From: Heterodera schachtii
Taxonomy: Eukaryota > Nematoda > Chromadorea > Rhabditida > Heteroderidae
Length of the DNA: 64,000 nucleotides
Direction of reading: 5' to 3'
Assembly: GCA_023374025.1 (NCBI GenBank)
Contig: SIJG01000007.1
Location: 1,717,852-1,781,851 of the forward strand
The notes under the pieces were generated by a model. It was not told the origin of the DNA. It was given only the letters and a program-made list of their open reading frames with translations, and ran no database searches. Below, in pieces: positions 11,433 through 29,473 of this stretch (positions within the stretch are counted from its first letter, which is position 1; each line of letters begins with the position of its first letter). Made by a program: the position numbers and the translations under genes.

Positions 11433-13675
11433 TCACGCATTTGCACCCGCACTTCTCAGTTGGTTACGCAATTCGATCACTTGGGCACGTTCAGTGGGTG
11501 GCAACATACGAATTTGCTCATCGGTGAGTTGCAGCACGCGGACCTTGAATTTTTGAGATTCGATTGAGTTTTTGGATACTTTTCGGTTATATGTGAAAAC
11601 AGCGCTAAATTTAAAAGAGGCAACCGCCAAATGTTGGGCCCCTATTTGGGTGAATTCCTTTGGCCTTTGTTGCTTTTTTTAATAAAATCCGTTTATACAT
11701 AACCGAAATTACTGTTTTTTGAGCGTTTTTTTGGTTTGAGGGGTAATTTGTCACTTCTGTATAAAAGGACATCTTTCATTTGAACACTCACAAGCATTTG
11801 TGCCTGCTGCTCCTCGTCCAAATTGTCGCTGTTGCTTTGCTGTGCTTGTTGGCTAAGCGGAGGCGGAGTAACAGCCTAAAATGATATGTAAAGACCAATT
11901 CTGATGGGAGGAAGGAGTTCAGTCGGCCTGTCCACCACCTGCTGCTGTTGCGGAGCGGTCGCTGCCGGAGGCACTGCCAAAGGAGCGATGGGTGTCGGCT
12001 TTTGTTGTGTAAAAGGCGTCTGTTGCTGCTGCTGTTGCAGTAGCGAAGGCGGAGCCATGCCCATGGATGGAAATCCGTGGTGAAATTGGCCTGGCACCAA
12101 TGGAGGAGGTTGCATTTGAAACTGATGAGAGGGGACGGAGGGCGGAGGGATGTTGAATTGGGGAGGCAATTGAGGGGGTTTGCCAGCAAATTGTTGGGGG
12201 ATGTGGGCGGGGACTGAAGTGGGCGGTACAAGCGGCTGAGCATGTTCACGATGAAGCATTTGGTAGGCAATCTTCGGGTCCACCACTCGCATCACAACTT
12301 GGGCCTTCCAGTGGAAAAAATAAATTTAAAAAAGGAGATTAATTGTTCTAAAAATCTCATTTATTCCAAATTATTTTGTATTAAATGTGTATGCATAGTT
12401 CCGAAGATAGCCCTCAAAATTATATAATTTCGCCTTCAGTGACGACTCAAAAAAACCTATCGACAATAAATTTACCGTAAAAAATAGGGGGGAAAAGAGT
12501 TGAATTTTTAAGTAAATTAATATCTTTCCATTTCCGACAAAAAGTAATGTCCATTTTTAATTTAAAACTGAGAATTTCAACACTTAAAAATTGGGAATTC
12601 GCACCTGCAGCAATGCGTACGACAGCTGCGGATTTTCCATCAAAAGTTGGCGCGCCATTTGCGGATTGTTGTTCACCGTTTCCTTCATGGATCGCATCAA
12701 TTCGAACATTTTTTCGGGAGGCATTGACGCGACTGTGCGGGCAATTACTTCCGGTGCCTTCCCCGGCTCCAACTCGGGACCATAAGGACTCAATTCGTCG
12801 GTGGGGTTTTGAGGACGAGTCAAAGTCATTTGGAAGTGTTGCATCTAAAGTAAAAATAGAAAATTATGAAAATGCTAATTCAAAACAAAAACTTTCCAAT
12901 TACCCATTCTTCCAGAAAAATTTAAAATTTGTATAAAAGTCATATTTTAATTGCTTTATTTTAAGTGTAATACCATTCTCATAGAAAAGTAAAGAAAAAA
13001 AACAGAAAATTAACACATCTAATTGTAATTTTGTGCTCTTCGGGCCAATTTCTCCAGTTATTTTAAAATTTAAACGCCGGAGAGCAAAAAACAGTGATTT
13101 GTAGCTTTCTTGTGCCAAAAAAAGACTAATTTTTGCCATTGGGTCAAAATATTTTTTGAAATTCCTCTGCATTTTGTTTAGAAAAATTGGCTAAAATTAA
13201 AAAAAAAAAATTGCCAAATTTTCCTGGAAAATTTTTAATTTCGAGGGTTGGGGAAATTCCCTCCCCCCGGCTACGGGGCTGCCGGGGATAACTGTACAGT
13301 AAATACGGCATATCCGCCGATCACCTCATCAGCACTCCGATCATTGCCCGTAGCCGAGTCGACACGAAGTGGACGTCCCCGAAACTCGAACCCATTGAAA
13401 TTGCGAATTGCTGCCTCCGCTTGAGGCACATCGGCAAATTCACAAAAACCAAATCCTTTGGGGCGCCCCGTCTCGCGGTCATGGACAAGGCGAAAGCTAA
13501 CAATTTGACCACACTAAAAACGAATTACCAATAAAAACGAGAGAAATATGTAAAAAGTCAGAAGAATGTCAAAGTTAGCATATTCATTTACTGCTGAGAG
13601 AAGCTTCCGCAATTCGTCTTCGCTCACATCGTAAGAAATATTGCCAACGAAAATTGACCTTGCTGAATTGTCCAT
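11433..13675 (-). CDS. CSTF2: Cleavage stimulation factor subunit 2 (CstF-64)
   Basis: RNA-binding subunit of the CstF complex; it recognises the GU-rich element downstream of poly(A) sites in the nucleus. Six minus-strand exons close in phase: 13675-13592, 13513-13325, 12844-12605, 12304-11939, 11875-11792 and 11543-11433, giving 357 residues, close to the C. elegans orthologue cpf-2. An RRM occupies residues about 8-90, with RNP2 IFVGNI and RNP1 KGFGFCEF. The hinge domain follows (ASMPPEKMFELMRSMKE, LLMENPQLSYALLQAQVVMR, VVDPKIAYQML). Then comes a Pro/Gln-rich middle. The C-terminal CTD helix bundle ends in VRVLQLTDEQIRMLPP and the TERAQVIELRNQL helix that binds Pcf11. No MEARA-type pentapeptide array is seen. 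The donor of exon 4 was chosen at CAG|GTGGTG because it alone restores frame into exon 5. Confidence 0.93.
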
Positions 13676-14220
13676 ATTCTGTTGATTTTGCATGTTTATA
13701 AATTTATAAATAATAAACCTAAAGAGGTAATATTATTTAATGAAAGACATGTAATATTTAAGGCATTTTGTAGTTTGGAAGAGTCAAAAAATTGAGTTTT
13801 GGTAATACTTAGATGATGGGCCCTTTTTTTGAAAATAGAAATTTCAAAAAATTATATTAGCGAGTTTCTCAATTTCTAAATTTCAAAATTATCCAGGTGC
13901 CCGCCCACCAATTATAACTATAATAAACTTCTCAATTCTTTTTTTTCAAAGAAAATTCTATAATCTTTTGAAATCCCTAAAATCAAATTTTCGGCGAATA
14001 CATTAACGTGTAAATATATATTTATATTTATGTTATGCATTTTAACAAAACTAACATGATTAATTGACAAAATTTAAATTTTAATTCGAATAATTCTTGA
14101 AAATTATAAATACAAAAATATCCAATTAAAACTTTAGTAATCGCACGATTCTGTTGTTTGGGTGGTTGCGAATGAAATATTTACGGCTAAAGAATGAATG
14201 AATTAATCCTTAACAATTTA
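13676..14220. other. Intergenic, AT-rich
   Basis: Very AT-rich spacer upstream of the minus-strand CSTF2 start and downstream of the minus-strand ATPase stop. It contains short inverted A/T runs only. No gene is seen. Confidence 0.6.
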
Positions 14221-22098
<7,878 letters not shown>

Positions 22099-23402
22099 TA
22101 AATGCCCAAATTTTGTGATGGAACAGAAGAAATTTAGAAAGTGGAAAATGAAAGAAAGTGTACGCACAATTAAAAGTGTTTTTATCGAACAAAAAGTGAA
22201 AGTGGTGCGGTTTCACCAATTAATGGCGGGAAGTTGAGGTCGAGAGGGCCATTAATGGCGAGAATTTTGGGAAGATCGATTAAGGAACGACGACGAATTG
22301 AATCGGAGAGCGCCGGGGGCATCGATCAAACGCTTAAACAGTCGCCGCCGCCCCCCCCCCCCCCCGCCAAACACGGACAATGACAATGTTTTGGCGATTC
22401 CATTCACAATAAATAAATAAATAATTGTGTAAACCTTTTTTTGGAAATTGCGAAACGATGACGAATTAAAAGCATGGTAAATTTTATAAAGTTAGGAATC
22501 AAAAGTTTTTAAAGAATATTCACTCAATTAACCATGCTTATTTTCTAAACTCATTACAATTCATTCTATATCAATGTCATACATATCTATTATTTGTATA
22601 TTACAAGGCTCGGTCTGTTCAAGACTTAAAATTTTATAAGTTTAAACAAAATAAGACGAGTTCTTGATATTTTGGGCCCAACTAAGTCGGGTATTCATGT
22701 CTAAGTCCAAATAGTAACTAATACACGTTTAACTCTACGTTTAAACAGCTGTATGAATTGACTAAACAATAAGATTGCCAGATTTCCTCATATAATTTTT
22801 TTAATTTTCAAGAAAATATAAATTTTTAAGCACAAGAGTTGTTAAAATTTATTAAATTTTAATGATTTATTAACATTTTATATATTTTTTTGTTTTATTT
22901 TTTTGAAATCCCTCCCTCTGGTGTCCAAACTTCCCGGTGCCCAAATTTCTGGTGCCCAAACTTCATGTCGCCAAACGTGACGAATGAGAAATTCCATGTC
23001 TGAGAAGTGCGTTTTCGATAAGGCACCTCTAAATTTTGCGAAAATGGAATTTACTCAATTTAACTAATCGGGGCAGCATTTCGTCCGAATATTTAGAAAT
23101 GAGTTACAGTACAATTATTTCAAATTACATAATTAAGGAATTCATAAATGGCTGAAATTTAAAAAAAATGTAAAAGGTTTTTTAAAAAAATAAAGGAACA
23201 CAGTAAATGTGTAGAGGATTTAAAAATGATTCAAAAATTCAATACCATTTCATTCATTCATTGTTTTTTTGACCAATAATTTTTTTTTTCATTTGTTTCC
23301 TTTTTTTGCTAACTTTGGCTGTGTTTTGCATTCACTTCGTTTTGCTGTTTATTTTTTACTTTTTCAGCTGTGTCCGTCCGTCCGTTCATTCGTTTTGTTG
23401 CG
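22099..23402. other. Intergenic, AT-rich
   Basis: Upstream of the ATPase start. It has a C16-type run at about 22350, tetranucleotide AATA runs and a short direct repeat GGTGCCCAAA...CTTC near 22920-22970. No coding potential is seen. Confidence 0.6.
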
Positions 23403-24652
23403 ATGTTTTCGCCATTTTTGCGTCGCATTTTTTTTGCTTTTCTTATCGCTTCTTTTTATTTCTGTGGAAGGACATTTCACGGTATTTTTTTGTTATTTTT
23501 TCAATTTAATTTTGCATTGTTTTTATGTCATTTCAGCTTATTTATCCCTTTCTGCTTCAAACAATCCGCAAACAACAGCAGTGAAGGTTGGTTGGTTATC
23601 AGCTATCGGTAAACCTACCGATGGGCCCCCCCCCCCCCCCTTTTTTTTTGGCAGAAAATTTTTTTTCTAAAAAGCCGTGAAAAATTATTATGCGGGTTTC
23701 TGCGTACTAGGGCAGTTGGTACGCCACAAAAAATTGTTTTAAAGTCGTATAAAAAATGTTTCCAGGGATTTCGGGGAGCTGATTATGAATCCGACCTCCA
23801 TTCCGACCAATTCAGCCTCCCGGATTCAAACTCGAACATTTGGCCGAAAAGTCAAAAATTCTCAAAAAACTTAATGCGTGTTTTTTCATGAAATTTTGAA
23901 GCAGTGAAATTATTATTGGTCCATTTCAGTGGCTTACTTTATATTTTTTAATAATCAGATCGACGTAAAAAATTTCGTCCATGCGAAAATTATTTGCCTA
24001 TATTGCTGAGCATGTTTATTTGGTAAAAATAGTTTTTGACTTTCCGGCCAAATGTTCGAGTTGGAGTCCGGGACTCTGAATTGGTCGAAATGGAGGTCGG
24101 TTCATAATTAGCGCCCTCAAAAACCCTGGAAACATTTTTATACGACTTTATAAAACAAATTTTTTGTGGCGTACCATATTCATGATCAGCGACCCCAAAA
24201 ACCCTTGGAAACATGTTTTCATGACTTTTGAAAACATAAAAAAATTTTCGAAAAATGGGGAGGGGGGGGGGGACAAAACTGAACTATTATCGAAGCATGT
24301 TTTCACGGCTTGTTAAAAAAAAAAATTTCTGCCAAAAAGGGTGGGGGGGGGGGTACCATGGGTGAGTATTACCCGCTATCACTTACAATAGCAAACAAAA
24401 ATTGAATTAGAACGTTTAAATTATTTAGCTTCGTGAATTTGTTGACGGAGCTGACTTCATGGAGAGGATTCAGCAGATTATCCGAGAAGAGGTGTCGCTC
24501 AATTGGCCTTCTTTTCTTTAAAAGTAATTCAGGTGAAAGCACTGCAAGTGAAAGCGAAACGAGTGGACAAGCGCGAAATTGAGGAGGAAAAGGCGAGCCC
24601 GGCCTTTTCTTTTAGACTGCACATGAATTTTACAAAGTTATTCGGCTTTTGA
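23403..24652 (+). CDS. Small hypothetical protein with N-terminal hydrophobic segment
   Basis: Not recognised. Exons 23403-23481, 23537-23586, 24429-24491 and 24533-24652 close in phase and encode 103 residues. The N-terminus (MFSPFLRRIFFAFLIASFYF) is a signal peptide or membrane anchor preceded by two arginines. The remainder is polar and predicted helical (REFVDGADFMERIQQIIREE, then VKALQVKAKRVDKREIEEEK). The layout resembles small single-pass mitochondrial inner-membrane proteins, but that is only an impression. The second intron (23587-24428) hosts nested foldback elements. Confidence 0.5.
23608..24373. mobile_element. Outer foldback element in intron
   Basis: The termini resemble the GGTAATAC family: left GGTAAACCTACCGATGG at 23608 with C-run and TTTGGCAGAAAATTT, right inverse AAATTTCTGCCAAAAAGGG with G-run and GTATTACC to 24373. 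Flanks CAGCTATC and CCGCTATC differ by one base, so the 8-bp duplication is near-perfect. Confidence 0.6.
23718..24175. mobile_element. Inner palindromic element
   Basis: Inverted ends GGTACGCCACAAAAAATT (23718) and its complement ending at 24175. About 90 bp of each arm is similar, including the GAGCTGATTATGAATCCGAC core. It is nested within the 23608-24373 element. No target duplication is evident. Confidence 0.7.
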
Positions 24653-25672
24653 TCACTATCGCGGAGATTATTATGCATTTTTAAATTTTATGGCATAAAA
24701 TTAGTAAAATTGTTGCCCATTTCTGCACCAAAATAGTCACTGTGCGAAGACAATGAATTTACAAAAATAATGCGGCAAAAAAAAAACTTGAAAATTTGTT
24801 AGCAGATCACAAGCGGGAGTCCAAAGTCTTACGGGAGCGGAAATCCCGTAAAAATCCCGGTACTTGTGGAGTTTACATGATACTTCTAACATACATTTTC
24901 AGATGCTTATAAATAGGGATGCAATTTATAGTTTTTTCACTATTTTTTTCCTGAGCTCTCCGTGGCCTGAAATGCACGAAAAACATGTTTTTAGAGAGTT
25001 TAATGAGGGGGGAGGGGGATATAGAGTGAGAGAGAGAAAAAGAGCGTGAGAAAAAGAGAGGGAGGGAGAGAGAGGGAGAGAAATATAGAGAAAGAGAGGG
25101 AGTGACGGAGAGAGAGAGAAAGATAGAGAAAGGGTTGGAGGGAGAGAGCGAGAGAGAAAGATAGAGAAAGGGTTGAAAGAAAGGGAGAATTTATGTCAAA
25201 AAAAAATAGTTCTGCAGACCTCCAGCTATTTCTTTAAAATTCCTCAAAAACCAAATTTTCTCCAGTTTCACTTTGCTGGAGGTCTGACTTTTCTACTTTT
25301 CTCTTCTCCAATCCAAATTCAATTGTCGTCTATCACTTTTACCCATTTGACTCATTTCATCTTTTCAAATGTATTCATCTTCTATTACTTTTATCAATTA
25401 TTTGATCTAACGTGTAAGTGGTCACCCCTTCGTTAGATATTTTTATTTCTTAATAAAGTTAAAGTTAAACTTAGAGAGAGAGAGAGAGGGCGGGGGTGAG
25501 AAAGGGAGAAAGAAATAAAAGAGAAAGGAGGGGTTTGAGAGGTGCTAGGTCAAAGGACAAAAAGTGCAAAAATCAATTATCTGACTTTTTTATGATTTTT
25601 TAATCAATTTTTAAAATATAAAAATGTTAAATTAATTAAGTTGATAAATTAATTAAGTTGATAATTAATTAC
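24653..25672. other. AT-rich spacer with GA-repeat
   Basis: Purine-rich GAGAGA tract at about 25020-25170 and again at 25470-25540. A solo sequence resembling the end of the TAGGGATGCGA element (TAGGGATGCAATTTATAG) lies at about 24914. No gene is seen. Confidence 0.6.
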
Positions 25673-26513
25673 TAGGGTCCGGATTTATATGGACAAAAAA
25701 AATCCAAAATATGGATTATAATTAGGGATGCGATTTTTAGGTGCTAAAAACTGCCAAAAAAGGTAGGTTTTAGGTTCTAAAAAACCCCCAAAATAGGTGC
25801 GAAAAATGGGAAAATAGGTGCCAAAAAGTTCCAGATTTAGGGGTGTAAAATCGAAAATTTTCTTCAAAAAGCAAAAATATTATGCCATATCATGATTCAT
25901 GAATGAGATACATAATTTCAAAATCAAGAATTCTCGTCAAGAAAATAAACAAATAAATTTTAGAGATGAATTTTTGAGAAATTTTTTGTTTCTCAGGGGT
26001 ATATTTTTGAAAATTTTCGTGTCGATTCTTAGGGGCGTATTTTTAAAAAAAAAATTTTGGGTCGATTCTTAGGGGTCTATTTTTCCTTTTATTGCATTTT
26101 TGTTAACAAATTTTGGGCAAAACGCCAAAATAGGTGAAAATAAGTTTTTTAAAATTTTTTTAGGTTTTTTAGGTGCTAAAAATAAAAACCTAGAAAATAG
26201 GTGCTAATAACTCGAAAAGTAGCTTAACAACAGCCCAAAAAAACATGTTTTTCGTGCGTTTCAGGCCACGGGGAGCTCAGGAAAAAATAGGTAAAAATCT
26301 AAAAATCGCATCCCTAATTATAATATGGACAAAAACTTCTGAATTGGTTTGTAATTTTTAAAAAATTCATAAACTCATAAAAAATTTTTAAAGAAGGAAA
26401 AAACCATTTTAATTCATGAATTATATAATTCCCCAATTGAGAACTCCCATTTATTATTTACTGAAAAATATTGAAGATAGAAAAAAAATTGCAAAACTTA
26501 GTTCCGGGCCCTA
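25673..26513. mobile_element. hAT-like MITE (outer), TAGGGTCCGG termini
   Basis: Starts TAGGGTCCGG at 25673 and ends CCGGGCCCTA at 26513. It is flanked by identical 8-bp direct repeats TTAATTAC (25665-25672 and 26514-26521). TAGGG ends and 8-bp duplications are characteristic of hAT elements. No transposase is present, and the element is interrupted by the inner element. Confidence 0.8.
25723..26316. mobile_element. hAT-like MITE (inner), TAGGGATGCGA termini
   Basis: Terminal inverted repeats TAGGGATGCGATTTTTAG and its complement ending TCGCATCCCTA at 26316, flanked by exact 8-bp duplications ATTATAAT (25715-25722, 26317-26324). Non-autonomous, about 594 bp, with an AT-rich interior of AGGTGC/AAAATAGGTGC repeats. 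Confidence 0.88.
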
Positions 26514-27044
26514 TTAATTACACATTCCTAAAAGTTATGTTGTATATCGAATAGGAGAGTATTAAAATTTAATTAATATTAATAAATTTTTTTTTAAATA
26601 TTTAAAAATTCAATAACAAATGGACTACAATTAAAAAACGAACTCAAATTAGAGAAAAAATGGAAATATATCCTTCAGCTCAATCTATATTGCTTTGGCC
26701 TAAGCCTATGCTTATTTTACATAAAAACGGCTATTTTTGAGGATTCTGTCCAAAAATAAGCATAAATCAGCAAATTTTCTCAAAAAGCAGCAAAAATCAG
26801 CATCTCACAAAAAAACAGCTTTGACCCCTAGAAATCAGAAAAATGCTGATAAATCAGCAGTTGGGAGCCCTGAATATGTAATTAACATGAATTACAATGA
26901 AATTTTTTATTTCTTTAAAAGATTAATGATGCCTGATTAATGTTGAGTGAAACATGCATTTGTTTGGGAGATTACTTTGAGTATTGTTTTTCATATCCGT
27001 GTTTGTTTGTTATTATTGCGTGCCAAAATCAATTTTGAACTGTT
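26514..27044. other. AT-rich spacer
   Basis: No splice-supported coding sequence. An isolated open frame near 26737-26940 is Lys/Asn-rich low-complexity sequence. Confidence 0.5.
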
Positions 27045-27377
27045 TCAAACGGAAATAAGGTTCAATTGCTGATGGAAATCCTCAGCTTCAAGGAATGCTC
27101 CGTCCATTTGTGTCTTCCCACACTCAATTTCCTCTTCGAACATTTTTGGCTTTTCGTCTGATGTCGCGTGTGTCAAATTGTCTAATTTTCCGAGAACAAC
27201 ACGCATAACATCCTTCTTTCTGCTGGTGTTAATTTCCGAGTTTGAAAAACAATGAACAGACGACGATGAAGGCGCGTTTTCTGCTGCTGGAGAATTCGTG
27301 CATTTTTTATTGTTTCGGTTCACATCGCTTTTACTTTCTTAAACTTACGCTTTGTTTGATTCTGTTGTACGTTCCAT
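27045..27377 (-). CDS. Small hypothetical polar protein
   Basis: Not recognised. Exon 1 27377-27349 (MERTTESNKA) and exon 2 27333-27045 join across a 15-nt gap, which is too short for a normal spliceosomal intron. Either exon 1 is wrong or the 5' end is differently organised. The main exon encodes about 95 residues, Ser/Asn/Lys-rich at the start (CTNSPAAENAPSSSSVHC). A more regular helical part follows (KKDVMRVVLGKLDNLTHATS, then MFEEEIECGKTQMDGAFLEA), ending LNLISV and a stop. No signal peptide. Moderate codon regularity is the only support. Confidence 0.4.
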
Positions 27378-27478
27378 CTTGAACATAAACCAAGCAGTCC
27401 ATTCATCAGCCGATTGTTTCCACCTTCGACAGGAGGACTAAAAAATTCTCATTCTTATGTAACATTAAAATTTATTTA

Positions 27479-27963
27479 GGTAATACTTTAAATGGTGAGC
27501 CCCCTTTTTGGAAGAAAAATTTTTTTGCTCAAAAAAGTCGTGAAAACATGTTTATGGAGGGTTTTCAGGGTCGGGGAACCCGAAGCCAACATTCATTTTG
27601 ACTAATTTCGAATCCCGGACCCAAATTCGAACAAAAATGAAATTCAAAATTTCAATACCTATACAGAAGGACACTTTTGATGTTGTAATGATTTTTGACT
27701 TAATTTAGCTTGTTTTAGTCAATTTAGAAACAAAGGTGAGAATTTTGAAAATTTTGAATTTCAAGTTTTTGTTTTAATTTGGGTCCGGAATTCGAAATTG
27801 GTCAAAATAAATATGGAATTCGGGTTCCCCGACCCTGAAAACCCTCCATAAACATGTTTTCACGACTTTTTAGAAAAACCCTCCATAAACATGTTTTCAC
27901 GACTTTTTAGAACAAAAAATTTTTCTTCCAAAAAGGAGGGGGCTCACCATCTAAAGTATTACC
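27479..27963. mobile_element. GGTAATAC foldback MITE
   Basis: About 485 bp, palindromic. Ends GGTAATACTTTAAATGGTGA and complement ending GTATTACC at 27963. Exact 8-bp flanking duplications TTTATTTA (27471-27478, 27964-27971). A 35-bp stretch in the right arm (CCCTCCATAAACATGTTTTC plus following bases) is tandemly duplicated. Confidence 0.9.
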
Positions 27964-28173
27964 TTTATTTATTTTTTAATTTAAAATGCTACCAAATTTT
28001 TTTGCGAGCAGCAGAAATTAAATGAAATTTTTCGGTTTTTGAACTGTTAAAAGAGGAAGACAGAGACTGTGGCCACGAATTTTCCTTGTTCCAATTAATT
28101 AAATCCGTGTCCACGGGCATTTAATAAAAATTGATTTGAAATACAATTACAATGTGCTGTAAAATAATGACTA

Positions 28174-28354
28174 CCGTATATGCTCTAATTATAGCCCATG
28201 GGGGATTATTTTTCAACCTCCTCAGAAAAGGGGGGATAATTAGAGACTGGGGGATTATGATAGAGGGATTATTTTTCAAAACACCTCGTAGACTGGGGGA
28301 TAATTGGAGACTGCAGGATTAATAGAGACTGGGCTATAATTAGAGCATATACGG
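28174..28354. mobile_element. Short Tc1/mariner-type MITE, CCGTATATGCTCTAATTA ends
   Basis: Inverted repeats CCGTATATGCTCTAATTATA and its complement ending ATACGG, flanked by TA on both sides (28172-28173, 28355-28356). The interior has GGGGGATTATTTTTCAA-type repeats. A TA target and about 26-bp ends suit Tc1/mariner derivatives. Confidence 0.75.
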
Positions 28355-28383
28355 TAATTTTGAAATTATAAACCAGTTAAGAA

Positions 28384-28975
28384 ATGAATTCCTCCGAGTG
28401 GACGGACCATCGGATGAATAAATGGGAAGGGACGGGCGAAGGAAAAGTGGGTTGGGAATGGCTTTGGAATGAGGGTGGGTGGCCTGTGTCCGTTTCTCTG
28501 TTCATTCTTTACTTCCGGTCCGAAGACGTTCCGAGAAAAGTGGACTATTTCGAGGCCAAAAATAACTTCGGGTGTTTTTGTGGGAATTTATCTTTGTTTG
28601 TTAGGAATAGGTAAGTAAAGCCGACAATGAGCAATTACAATCGAAGCGCTGACCGTTCAAAATGACGCGCAAATTTAAATGAGAATGGCGCCACTGCCCG
28701 TTGGACCTTCGGTTCCCCGAGGTTTTTACATTCATTCGCCTGCTGCCCCTTCCCTTTCCCATCGTTACTCAGCCGCCCCTTCCCTTCCCTCCTCCTTTTC
28801 CTCTTCGACCTTTCACTAGCAGCACAAACAAAACATCAGCAGATGGAGGATGACCGCCACTGAAAAAGGCAGTAACGGCGGAGAAAATGGAGATAACTCA
28901 GAAAGAAAATGTGACTCGAAAGGAGGAGGAAATGATGGAAAAAGCGATGCCAACGAACGAAATGGGACAAAATAG
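28384..28975 (+). CDS. Small hypothetical protein, two exons (weak)
   Basis: Not recognised. Exon 28384-28610 ends in a consensus donor (AG|GTAAGT) and joins in phase 2 to 28840-28975, giving 120 residues. The first exon is Trp/Gly-rich (MNKWEGTGEGKVGWEWLWNE) followed by a hydrophobic stretch and FGCFCGNLSLF. The second is Gly/Asn/Ser/Lys-rich low-complexity sequence. Support is limited to the strong donor and phase agreement. Confidence 0.35.
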
Positions 28976-29473
28976 GCAATTATTACTTTAGAATAGCGAC
29001 TCCGGATCAAATTATGAAAAATTAGAATTTGGGTGGAATAACTAAATTTAGGGAGTTTTGGGGTTCATCGATTCGGACGGGGCCTCGCCATTTATAGGAC
29101 ACGGTATACCAAAACTTTGATTTAATTAAAGATGAATTGATGATTTATGTTTATGGCTGATCATGATCAAAAACAACCACAAAAAGACAGAGTGACCAAT
29201 TTAATTTTGAATTAGCGAAAAAAATACTTTTTTTGGCGTTTTGTTTTTCTAACACCGGACCGGCGTCCCGGTCCTTCGGCGGGATCCCGTTCCGCTAGGT
29301 TTTGTGTTCTATCCCATGGCTGGATCCCAAGCAGAACAAACCCTACCTTATTGTTTTGTTCGGTGTTTTTTGATTTTAATGTTTTCGTTAATAGAAACTT
29401 AAAAATTTTCATTTGGCATTCAAAAACATAATTTTGTCAAATAACAAAAAAAAAACAGATATTCAAAGTTATT

